Positions 23,315-31,735 of a stretch of DNA of 58,489 bases are shown in pieces (the stretch's first letter is position 1; each line of letters begins with the position of its first letter). This DNA comes from Acrasis kona (Eukaryota > Heterolobosea > Eutetramitea > Acrasida > Acrasidae). Under the pieces are notes generated by a model. The model was not told the DNA's origin and did not search any database. It saw only the letters and a program-made list of their open reading frames with translations. The stretch lies in the NCBI GenBank assembly GCA_026419775.2, contig JAOPGA020000001.1, positions 1-58,489 of the forward strand, in the 5' to 3' direction. Both the position numbers and the translations under genes were made by a program.

Positions 23315-24163
23315 TTAGGATATATTGTATCTCCCAGTGATTTGAGAGCAGCGATAAGTATTAAGGTATTGTATTCCTTTGAGATGAACGAATGCTGCAT
23401 TTGTGATTTGATTGCAATGATTTATGCTAAGAGTGTTAATTCCTTTGAGGTTAATAAATGCTGCATCTGTGATTTGATTGCATTCACTAATGTAAAGAGT
23501 ATGTATTCCTTTGAGATGAATAAACGCTGCGTCGGTAATTCGATAGCATCCATTCATGTTCAGAAAATGTATCCCTTTGAGATGAACAATTGCCAAATCT
23601 GTGATTTGATAGCATTTGGTCATATTGAGAGTATGTATTCCTTTGAGATGAACGAATGCTGCGTCTGTGATTTGATAGCATCTAGACATGTTGAGTGTAT
23701 GTATTCCTTTAAGATGAACGAATGCTGAATCGGTGATTTGATTGCATTCTCTGATGTCAAGGGTATGTATTCCTTTGAGATGAACGAATGCTGCGTCTGT
23801 GATTTGATAGCAGCCATACATGATTAAAGTATGTAGTCCTTTGAAATGGTTGAACGATACATCGGTAATTTGATAGCACTTAACCATAACTAAATCTTGT
23901 ACTCCTTCCAGACGTTCTTTCGTCATGTCTGCATCCTTAACTATTTCGCGAATAGTGTACCTCTTGTGTTTTGTCGCGTTTGGGTTTCTGCCATATTTGA
24001 AAATATCTTTGCACGTACTACATAGCGAAATCCAACTCCTTGTGCACATAAAAGATGCGATGTAAAAAAGAATTTCTTCGCAGTCAAAAACCAAACTATC
24101 CACACCACTTTTGTACTTTCTTTCTGGGTGAACAACATCCTTGTTTATATTAGCTCTATTCAT
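23315..24163 (-). CDS. F-box protein with 22-residue LRR array
   Basis: 282 aa. An F-box-like helix region (about 25-60, EEILFYIASFMCTRSW...CSTCKDIF) precedes about nine repeats of 22 aa with the pattern LKGIHTLxMxxCxQITDAAFVH. Such proteins act as substrate receptors of SCF ubiquitin ligases, and repeats of this style are abundant in amoebae and their giant viruses. The DNA repeats at 66 bp are highly alike, indicating recent expansion within the gene. The last repeat ends abruptly (ITGRYNIS), so the gene may be shortened at its 3' end. It lies between tRNA-Pro and tRNA-Ser. Confidence 0.75.
   Translation of the reverse strand: MNRANINKDVVHPERKYKSGVDSLVFDCEEILFYIASFMCTRSWISLCSTCKDIFKYGRNPNATKHKRYTIREIVKDADMTKERLEGVQDLVMVKCYQITDVSFNHFKGLHTLIMYGCYQITDAAFVHLKGIHTLDIRECNQITDSAFVHLKGIHTLNMSRCYQITDAAFVHLKGIHTLNMTKCYQITDLAIVHLKGIHFLNMNGCYRITDAAFIHLKGIHTLYISECNQITDAAFINLKGINTLSINHCNQITNAAFVHLKGIQYLNTYRCSQITGRYNIS
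23340..23890. repeat. 66-bp coding tandem repeats
   Basis: About eight to nine copies of a 66-bp unit, seen on the plus strand as (t)attcctttgagatgaa recurring every 66 bases. They encode the 22-residue LRRs of the F-box gene. Copies differ by a few bases, mostly in repeat positions that would face a ligand. Confidence 0.85.
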
Positions 24164-24339
24164 TCAAAGCGAACGGTGCTGTATCCATGCAAGAAGTTTT
24201 CTGATTGATGACGGAAAATAATTGAACTGTATCTCCGGCCAACCAAAATGTTCAGAATAAATAATCATACAACCCTTTCATTTCTCTGCTTCTCTTCGTC
24301 ACGTGGTATCATACTACATGATGGGATAAATAAAATGTA

Positions 24340-24436
24340 CGTTTCCTGTGAGATTCGAACTCACGCGTGTTACCACAACAGATTAGCAATCTGCCGCCTT
24401 ATATGGAATCACTTCAAACCACTCGGCCAAAGAAAC
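24340..24436 (-). tRNA. tRNA-Ser (GCT) with 16-nt D-loop insertion
   Basis: The acceptor arms GTTTCTT/AGGAAAC pair over seven positions, the anticodon loop is TTGCTAA (GCT), a GTG/CAC variable arm is present, and the T arm is GTGAG-TTCGAAT-CTCAC. The D-arm stem GCC/GGC encloses a 26-nt loop instead of about 10: the usual GAGTGGTTAA is split by roughly 16 nt (tgaagtgattccatat, with T/A edge ambiguity). Removing those 16 nt gives a canonical tRNA-Ser. This is best read as a non-canonical intron in the D loop; a decayed gene is the alternative, though every stem is intact. No anticodon-loop intron is present. Confidence 0.85.
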
Positions 24437-24593
24437 TACGTAATTATTTGAAATCTCTCCTGCTTAGTAGAATATTAATTGTTCAACATTTTTTAGAAGA
24501 ATTTGGCATGGTAGGGCAATCAATTTGTTTTTTGGATTTGTATCTTGTATTGCTGTTATCTTGAGGATCATTCTATATGTGAAATATTTTACC

Positions 24594-25656
24594 ATGCTTA
24601 CAACACAGGCCATGATGGCACCACAGCCCACACAAGATGCAGAGGAGAATGTTTATCGAGTTGTAGAGCGCATTTATAAACAACATTACTACACCCCACC
24701 GAATAGAACAAAACCAGTCGCAATGCCTCTTCCCGACCTATCGAAAGTTGTTGACTTTGAAGCATCGCACCCAAACCTGTTTGAAATAGACCTGAAAGAA
24801 AATCAACATTATATTGATTCACTTCAAGCATACAACCGAGAGTGCTCTGGTCTGGATCTTCCACCACTTGAACAATGGAGGGTATATGGGCTTAAGGGCT
24901 ATGACGGATTTATGTATATTAGACGGCTGATAGCACCAGAACAACAATACTACTGGATGGAAAGGTATTATGCTTTATGCAATTTCTTTATACTGACAAG
25001 TAAGATGTATCAAAGATTATCCAAATCCACCAAACATTACAAATTTAAAAGCATTATACGGCGATGATGCTGGAACTGATTTGTGGTTGCGTCGTAAAGA
25101 GCCTGACTCAATGTTGAATAAATTGGCCTGGTGCACTCTAGGCTATCAATATGATTGGACCCCAAGAAAGTACCACAAGCAACAACCCGTTGCGTTCCCA
25201 CCAGATATCGCCTCCCTCACAACGCTAGTGGCTCATGCAACTGGTTCTGGACCATACCTACCGGAGGCGGCAATCGTAAATTACTACAAAAAAGATGGAA
25301 ACATGGGAGGTCATCTAGATAATGCCGAGTATGAAATGAAAAAGCCAATAGTTTCTATAAGGTACGAGTGCTCTTAATTTTGCCGTCTAACCATTAGTTT
25401 TGGATGTGATGCAATATTCCTGCTAGGTGGCGAGACGAGAGCCATTGAACCCATACCATTACTATTAAGAAGTGGAGACGTTATGATCATGGGTGGAAGA
25501 TCAAGATACTGCTATCATGGAATTGCAAGGGTCATGTCGGATAACACACCAGAACACATTAAACATTGCGAACAAGAAGAGTACAAGGACTTGTGTAGTT
25601 ACATGAAGGGAAGAAGATTAAACATTAACACTAGACAAGTATTCGAACGTGAATAA
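24594..25656 (+). CDS. ALKBH1: ALKBH1-type dioxygenase
   Basis: Three exons (24594-24964, 25005-25361, 25398-25656) with introns of 40 and 36 nt give 328 aa. It matches ALKBH1, the Fe(II)/2-oxoglutarate AlkB homologue that demethylates nucleic acids (tRNA m1A, mitochondrial tRNA, DNA). Visible motifs: CIKDYPNPPN, LGYQYDW, NYYKKDGNMGGHLDNAE with the HxD iron ligands, SFGCDAIFLLGG, LRSGDVMIMGGRSRYCYHGI with the distal His, and an R-V pair that binds 2-oxoglutarate. The first intron acceptor TAAG is used instead of an earlier AG; only that choice keeps frame. The stop is within AATAAA. Confidence 0.9.
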
Positions 25657-25726
25657 AAAATTGTACCTTATGCTTTTGCGCACACCCGCTCAGTTGTTGA
25701 ATGTTTAAAAATATTTATTACACATT

Positions 25727-26673
25727 TTATGCAGTCATAAAGCAAAGATCTAGATTCTTGCAACCATTTCCAACGTAATAGGATCCATATACACTTGTGT
25801 TGGGACAATGGTAGAAAACATATCCTGGCCATAACAAACTCTTTCCAAGGACAACTGAGTAAGAATCGTCATATTGTAAGCACCAACATTTGTTTGGTGC
25901 ATCTTCGTCAATAGGGTCTGCAAAGTCCAATGACTGGGATAGATGCTCTTTTTGTAGTAAATCTTTAAGGGCAAGATTTTCTGGTTTCCTCATATGTAAG
26001 TAGTTGCAGAGCTTTCCGGATTGATGCTTATCTAAACCTGTGAACAAATCATTGGGAACAACTTCTTCATTAACTTTAAGAAGGTATACACCACGAGGTA
26101 CAACACTGGTATCGTGGTCTATTGATTGAATCAAATATGCAAGCCTCTTCTCCTCGATAATGGATACAGTTTGCACTTCCACTTTTGGTTTTTCTTCATC
26201 TTCAATCTCGTTACCATCCTCATCCAACTGTTTTTGTTGCATCTGCTGTTCTAATTTTTGTTTCTCCTCTGGTGTCAAAATTTTAGGTATGACATATGCA
26301 TAAGAAGGATCTCCAACAAAATAGCCTCTAATGTTTTCAATGTACTGTATGTCGTCGCTTTTGATATTGGACACAATTTGATTCCAAGAGACACCTTGGT
26401 CTGAGCTGATGGATAATTAAGCGAAACAGTCTACTGAGAGTCTTACCTATAGAAACTCGTCCTCTTTCCAAGTATCGAACCAGTGTAACCTTGCGCAATA
26501 TGGTAATCGTTTGTAGTTCCAGTTACTTTGCCCCAGTACACTGTCTTGTAAAAGTGGTTTTCGTTTTTTAAAAGGGTTAAACTGCTTTGAAGAGCAGCTC
26601 TTTCCTCTATACTAAGCACATTTCCGTTTAGAGCAATGTATTGACAGTGGTGCAGTAGATTTCTGTGGTCCAT
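25727..26673 (-). CDS. RSPH9: Radial spoke head protein 9
   Basis: Two exons (26673-26447, 26405-25727) and a 41-nt intron give 301 aa. The sequence follows RSPH9: an N-terminal helix region, YKTVYWGKVTGTTNDYHIAQG, a middle Glu/Lys/Gln-rich insert, and the conserved C-terminus with NLALKDLL, SLLWPGYVFYH and YGSYYVGNGCKNLDLCFM. RSPH9 is part of the radial spoke head that regulates dynein in 9+2 axonemes. Another AG lies 5 nt nearer the ORF but breaks the frame. It is divergent from the axonemal DRC4 gene, with 90 bp between the start codons. Confidence 0.9.
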
Positions 26674-26763
26674 TAGTTTGTAAATTTGAGCGGTAATTTT
26701 ATTGCCTTTAACAACTACAATTTCAAATTTGTAAACGTTTCAGTAGTTACAAACGACTTGTAA
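26674..26763. promoter_or_regulatory. Bidirectional promoter of two axonemal genes
   Basis: The 90 bp between the start codons of RSPH9 (minus) and DRC4 (plus) must hold both promoters and 5' UTRs. It is A/T-rich and contains a repeated tttgtaaa element (about 26679 and 26735). No perfect RFX X-box was seen. Coordinated expression during flagellate formation is inferred. Confidence 0.45.
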
Positions 26764-28152
26764 ATGCCACCAAGAGCTGCACCTAAAAGTAAGAAGGATG
26801 AACAAAAGGAGGTTGCTGTGGAGGTGCAACCAGCTGCCTCAATGGAGGAAACACAAGCTCAATTGCAAAAAGAGAAGCAGCTAAGAAATTACTTCCAACT
26901 CGAACGTGATAGAGTCAACAACTACTGGGAGATTAGCAAAAAGGAACAAGAAAACTGTAGAGCTGAACTAAGGAACAAGGACAGAGAAATGGAGGAAATG
27001 GAAGAGAGACATCAAGTCGAATTGAAAGTATATAAACAAAAAGTTAGACACTTGTTATACGAACAAAAAATTACTTTGGATCGTCTCAAAATTGAAAGCG
27101 AAAATGCGTTAAAGATGCAAGCTGATGAATTCAAACAAAAGCAGATGCAGTTAAAAGCGGATAAAAGAAACTTGAAGAGGGAAAAGAAGATGATGGAATT
27201 AGCTCACGAAGAGACGATAAAAGCATTGAAACTAGAACAGGATAAAAATATCACCTACGAAAGAGACGGTTTTTCCCGGCAGTTAAAAGAGGTGCAACTA
27301 AAATACGACGTTAAAATGAAAAAGTTAAGGGAAGACTTGGAGCATAGGTCAAAAAAAGAAAGCGAAGAGATTGAGGAGAGGAAAAATACACATATAAGAG
27401 AACTTATGAAGAAGCACGAATCCTCATTTAATGAGATTAGATCTTATTACAACAGCATTACAACAAATAATCTTGTGTTGATCAAGGCACTCAAGGATGA
27501 AGTATCAGCGATGAAGAAGAGCGAATCAAAGAATGAGAAACTAATGTTTGAGATTGCAGAAGATAATAAGAGATTGAGCGAACCTTTGGTTGCGGCTTTG
27601 GCCGAAGTGAAACAACTCCGTCACGAACTTGCCAATTACAATAAGGACAAATTATCNTTAAAGGAAGCAAAGAAGAGGTTAGCACAATTCGAAGACCAAG
27701 TTAAGAATTTGAAGTGGGAACACGAGATTCTTGAACAAAGTCACAACCAAGTCCAAATAGAACGAGACGACCTTCACAACAAATTCCAAAATACTGTAGC
27801 AGACGTTCATCAAAAAACAACATATAAAAACCAAATCCTCCAAACCAAGATACAGGCACTTAACGAAACCATCGAGAAGAAGGATGCTCAACTTCGAGAG
27901 ATTATGAAAGTTAGCAAGCTGGACGAGAACACATTAAGCAACGTAACTGGAACCATGGAAGATGTAGTGGAGGAAAAGAACAAACAAATAAGAGATTTGC
28001 AATACGATTGCGAAAAACTAAAGAAGGCACACAATGACTTGGTAAGGACCATTTCGGACAAGATGAAACAATACGGCATACCTACAGAAGAGTTAGGAAT
28101 GAGAACAGTATTCCACACAAACACAACCAGTGCACCAGCAGGTCTTGTATAA
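26764..28152 (+). CDS. DRC4: Dynein regulatory complex subunit 4 (GAS8)
   Basis: 462 aa, single exon, almost entirely coiled coil (from about 40 to 430), with DRC4/GAS8 landmarks: YFQLERDRVNNYWEI near the N-terminus and SSFNEIRSYYNSITTNNLVL in the middle. The length is close to the family norm. DRC4 is a core scaffold of the nexin-dynein regulatory complex linking outer doublets in flagella. An undetermined base (n) at 27657 makes one codon ambiguous. The gene starts 90 bp from RSPH9 on the other strand and ends 9 nt from the stop of the convergent SPRY gene. Confidence 0.9.
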   Translation: MPPRAAPKSKKDEQKEVAVEVQPAASMEETQAQLQKEKQLRNYFQLERDRVNNYWEISKKEQENCRAELRNKDREMEEMEERHQVELKVYKQKVRHLLYEQKITLDRLKIESENALKMQADEFKQKQMQLKADKRNLKREKKMMELAHEETIKALKLEQDKNITYERDGFSRQLKEVQLKYDVKMKKLREDLEHRSKKESEEIEERKNTHIRELMKKHESSFNEIRSYYNSITTNNLVLIKALKDEVSAMKKSESKNEKLMFEIAEDNKRLSEPLVAALAEVKQLRHELANYNKDKLXLKEAKKRLAQFEDQVKNLKWEHEILEQSHNQVQIERDDLHNKFQNTVADVHQKTTYKNQILQTKIQALNETIEKKDAQLREIMKVSKLDENTLSNVTGTMEDVVEEKNKQIRDLQYDCEKLKKAHNDLVRTISDKMKQYGIPTEELGMRTVFHTNTTSAPAGLV

Positions 28153-28161
28153 TAAACATTT

Positions 28162-30441
28162 TCATTTTATTATTGCAGTTGCTTCAAAATTTGTTACGAT
28201 CAACGCAATTCCCTCAATGTTAATCATGGGTATAATATCTCTCTGCACCATTTTAAAGGCAAGACCCAAATGCTCGCCATCCTTGAAGAAACTCACTTCG
28301 TTTCTCCTGCCATCGACCAACACACCAATTGTCGCTCTCTCCTGATGAAAAGAAGGACAATACCTACGCACCAACCTTCCTCTCTCGAACAAGTACCCGT
28401 CCGTCCGGAGTGCCCACCCTTTGTGTGGTTTGATGAGAGGTGATTTGGACGGGCTCATGTTACATCTTGGTGCCACTCCAATGCTCACCAAATCAGAACC
28501 CTTATGCTTGAGTTCAATCTCCCAGTAACAAACATCATCAACTGGTACATGACGAGAACCTAGCAAAGTGAAATTGATGTGTGTTTCTTGGCATTGAATG
28601 GTAAGACCGTCTGCAGATACTAGAAGGGTATCGGGCATGTCGTCCGAGAACCAAGTGCAGCCGCTCAGTTTGCAAGTGACATGCACTTGATCATTGTCGT
28701 ATTGGTGATGAATTGCATTTGATTTGTTGCGATCTGCAAGTCCTTGTTCAGTAATCTTGGAATACTTCTTAGCTACTTGATCTTGCTCTCTTCTGTTCAC
28801 TAGACCGTGTTTGTCTAATATCACCCTGAAAGTGCCTAATTCTAAAGTCATGTTCTGCAACTCCCTTCTCAACCTGTCGCTCTCCATCTCTGCAAATAAT
28901 TTATTTTCCTTAATTTGTTCGTAACGAACGGTCAAGTCTCTATATTCTTCCATTAACTGTTTTATTTTTGATTTGTACTGTTGTAGTTCCTTGTGCATGT
29001 CTTGATTAATCTTTTTGTTTTGGTTGGATTCCTTACTGATGGTATCGTATAATTCCTTTTGTTGTTGTTGAAATAAAGTTAACTGGTCTTGGAACATTAT
29101 CTTGTTTGATTGTATTGTGTTTAGAGCCTCTTGTAATTCAATCTGTGATTTGTTATATAATTCTCTTGCATGACTTGCATCCTTCGTGGAGTCAATTCTG
29201 GACGTCTCTATTCCCTCCTTGTACTTTTCGAAACGTTCTTGTTGTTCTTGTAACTCTTTTTTGAGTTGACTAATTGCTTTTTCGTAACGAGATTTGTATT
29301 TTAGCTTAGCTTTTTGCTTTGATGATTGATACTCTAGCTTATTTGATTGAATAATTTGATCCAAATAGTGGAATGAGGTCTTATTAGCTTCATCTTTCAA
29401 ATCAATTGCATCGTTGATTTGTTTGATTTGGCCGTCATGATTTGTTTGTAGTTCTTGAATGGCTTGCTCGTGCTGGTTCTTATAGTTATCGATTTGTACC
29501 CTATTGTTGTTGATAATCTCTGCTTGAGCTCTTGCATTGGTTTCGTGTATTTGTTTGATGTCATCTTGATGCTTGGCATTGAGGTCATTAATCATCTTTC
29601 GATGAGCCACTTCTCTGTTGCTTTTTTGTTTTTCAAATTCGACCAATAAATCTTTTATTTTGGCACTACTAGCTTCTTTGATTTGTTTGATTCTGTTGTT
29701 GAGTTCGGTGGTGTTTTGATTGTGTTCGAATTCCATCATCATGAGCCGCTCCTCTTCCTTGTTCTTGTATTTGGTAAGAGAATGGATTTCCTTTTCCTTT
29801 TCCTCTATTGCTGTTTTGGAATTGACTAATTCTTTTTTCAAATTCTCAACATCAGATTTCAGAAAGTGTATATCTGCGTTGGATCTTCTTATCTCTACGA
29901 GCAACATACCATTGCTGCTTGTATCGGAGTTCTGTGTCTCTGCTCTTTTTCTGGCAGCATCAACTATCGGCGTATCGCTAGAACTGTATTCCTTCATTTC
30001 ACCCGCCACAAGGTTGAACATTTTATCGGCCACTTCTAGGAAACCACCATCTCTTTCCGAATTTGATTTTATAATTTCTTCAACATCTTGGAACTTGCTC
30101 AAGTCTTCAAATGTCTCATTTAAAAGTACAGATAGATCGGCATAGTTTGAGCTATAACACTGGTCGATTGCATTGTATAGTTTGTGGGACAAGTTAACGT
30201 AACGAGTTAAATCTTGCGAGACTGAGAAGATATTAACTTTAACAAAGTTGAACCAATGCACCATCATTTGCGTTGTCACCGTTTGTCCCCTCCCTATCAG
30301 CATATAAAGTGGTTTGATTTTTTCAACTGTTTGTTCGCATCCTAGTTCTTTCAAAACTTTCAACAGTGCTTGATCATCAAAGTTTCCATCAATGTCTAGT
30401 TTATTTAATTTGGATCTAATGAATACTTCCTTCGCATTCAT
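28162..30441 (-). CDS. Coiled-coil protein with C-terminal SPRY domain
   Basis: 759 aa, single exon. The N-terminal 100 residues have paired EF-hand-like helices without a clear complete calcium loop. A long coiled coil spans about 170-560. A SPRY/B30.2-like domain occupies about 590-755 (motifs VCYWEIELKHKG, ISIGVAPR-like and GVLVDGRRNEVSFFKDG), a protein-interaction fold. No catalytic domain is present. Such proteins may be cytoskeletal or ciliary adaptors; its position beside DRC4 is suggestive only. Confidence 0.8.
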   Translation of the reverse strand: MNAKEVFIRSKLNKLDIDGNFDDQALLKVLKELGCEQTVEKIKPLYMLIGRGQTVTTQMMVHWFNFVKVNIFSVSQDLTRYVNLSHKLYNAIDQCYSSNYADLSVLLNETFEDLSKFQDVEEIIKSNSERDGGFLEVADKMFNLVAGEMKEYSSSDTPIVDAARKRAETQNSDTSSNGMLLVEIRRSNADIHFLKSDVENLKKELVNSKTAIEEKEKEIHSLTKYKNKEEERLMMMEFEHNQNTTELNNRIKQIKEASSAKIKDLLVEFEKQKSNREVAHRKMINDLNAKHQDDIKQIHETNARAQAEIINNNRVQIDNYKNQHEQAIQELQTNHDGQIKQINDAIDLKDEANKTSFHYLDQIIQSNKLEYQSSKQKAKLKYKSRYEKAISQLKKELQEQQERFEKYKEGIETSRIDSTKDASHARELYNKSQIELQEALNTIQSNKIMFQDQLTLFQQQQKELYDTISKESNQNKKINQDMHKELQQYKSKIKQLMEEYRDLTVRYEQIKENKLFAEMESDRLRRELQNMTLELGTFRVILDKHGLVNRREQDQVAKKYSKITEQGLADRNKSNAIHHQYDNDQVHVTCKLSGCTWFSDDMPDTLLVSADGLTIQCQETHINFTLLGSRHVPVDDVCYWEIELKHKGSDLVSIGVAPRCNMSPSKSPLIKPHKGWALRTDGYLFERGRLVRRYCPSFHQERATIGVLVDGRRNEVSFFKDGEHLGLAFKMVQRDIIPMINIEGIALIVTNFEATAIIK

Positions 30442-30518
30442 ATTTTATTTACGTCGCTTCCGTTATAACGGAACATTATGTAAAAATATTTGAGCGGGGT
30501 ATTAAAAAGTAAATTTAA

Positions 30519-31664
30519 TCAACCAACAACAAGGTTATTGACACGAATGTTACCCTTCCTCATTGACGGAACACTCATCAGTTTGGAGTTGTGATAACTT
30601 GCTAATCGTTCCCTCCACAAGTAGAATGTATTTCCATCCAAGGATCCTAACCGACTTGGAAGCTCATCTTCTAACAAAACATCTTTCACATCATTGACTG
30701 GTTTCTTTAGGTCTTCTACTTCTCTGGATAACTTTTGTTTCTTTCGTTGTCTTCTCTCTTCTTTTTCGTCCTCTCTCTGTCTCAACCTGGAATTTATTTT
30801 TGTCATTAAAAGTTTAGGGGACGGTTCGTTTTGGCTTTTTATTCTTTCTTCTTTTCTTCTTGTATTTGCTCTTTGTATCTTCAGGTTGATTAATTTGGTC
30901 TTTGTGGGTTTCTTCTTTGGTACTGTGGGAACTGTCTTTGCAATAGTGGAAGGATCCTGCTCCTCAACATCTCTTTGTTGAACGACTATTCCGTCCAAAA
31001 CATCATCACCTCCTCTTCCTGCTTCTTGTTCCATTCTAAATTTGAAATTGTTCTGGAGCTTATCGTATTTGTCTAATAATTTCTTCTCTCCTTCGTATGC
31101 AAGTAATATTGTTTCTTGATGTTTGGACTTTTCAGGATTGTAACTCTGACCGGAATGTGGTTTAGGTAGAACAACTGTTCCTCGTTTTATTTTCTTTTGC
31201 TTTGTGGGCTCGTTCCAGAATGAGAGTAGTTTGGGAGTATTCGCTGGTCCTTCCTCAACAACCTTTGCTTCTTTGGCAGACTTCTCTTCAGCTCTGTAGC
31301 GAATGGCGGTGTCGCGAATTAATCTGTCTTCATCAATTTCTGCGTGAGTCTTTTTTGGAGCTTCTCTTGGTTTTCTAACGACAGGTCTAGCAACGGACCT
31401 ACTTTTGGCTTTCTCGAGTTCGAGTTCCAAACCATGTTTGAATTTTTTTATTTTTTCGGCTCTACGTTCTTGTGCAAGTTTTTGATCCACCTGCTTCAAT
31501 GCCACTAATCTAGGCTTATCCACGACAAACAATTCATCATCTTCTAGCAGCGTTTGCTTTTCTATTACTACGTCTTGCTCCCTTACAGTCGATAGATTAT
31601 CACGTAGAGCATCTGCTGTTCTTCTTCTTAGGATTTTTCTCTTGTTCTTGTTGTTACCTGCCAT
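30519..31664 (-). CDS. NOP53: NOP53 ribosome biogenesis factor
   Basis: 381 aa, single exon, very basic (Lys/Arg-rich throughout). The central motif LPKPHSGQSYNPEKSKHQ corresponds to the NOP53/GLTSCR2 signature (GQSYNP), followed by a charged helical region and a C-terminal segment LPSRLGSLDGNTF typical of the family. In yeast, Nop53 recruits the exosome helicase Mtr4 to pre-60S particles for 7S pre-rRNA processing; this is nucleolar work. It follows a ceramic-simple layout with no introns. Confidence 0.85.
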   Translation of the reverse strand: MAGNNKNKRKILRRRTADALRDNLSTVREQDVVIEKQTLLEDDELFVVDKPRLVALKQVDQKLAQERRAEKIKKFKHGLELELEKAKSRSVARPVVRKPREAPKKTHAEIDEDRLIRDTAIRYRAEEKSAKEAKVVEEGPANTPKLLSFWNEPTKQKKIKRGTVVLPKPHSGQSYNPEKSKHQETILLAYEGEKKLLDKYDKLQNNFKFRMEQEAGRGGDDVLDGIVVQQRDVEEQDPSTIAKTVPTVPKKKPTKTKLINLKIQRANTRRKEERIKSQNEPSPKLLMTKINSRLRQREDEKEERRQRKKQKLSREVEDLKKPVNDVKDVLLEDELPSRLGSLDGNTFYLWRERLASYHNSKLMSVPSMRKGNIRVNNLVVG

Positions 31665-31735
31665 TGTTGTACTTCTTCAAACAAGAAAGAGAATATCAAT
31701 AATTGAAGTGTGTGAAATTAGTTTACAATATTTTA

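Noticed and set aside
23340-23890. CRISPR-like regular repeats
   Set aside because: The repeats are contiguous, encode LRRs in frame and have no spacers; this is a eukaryotic gene.
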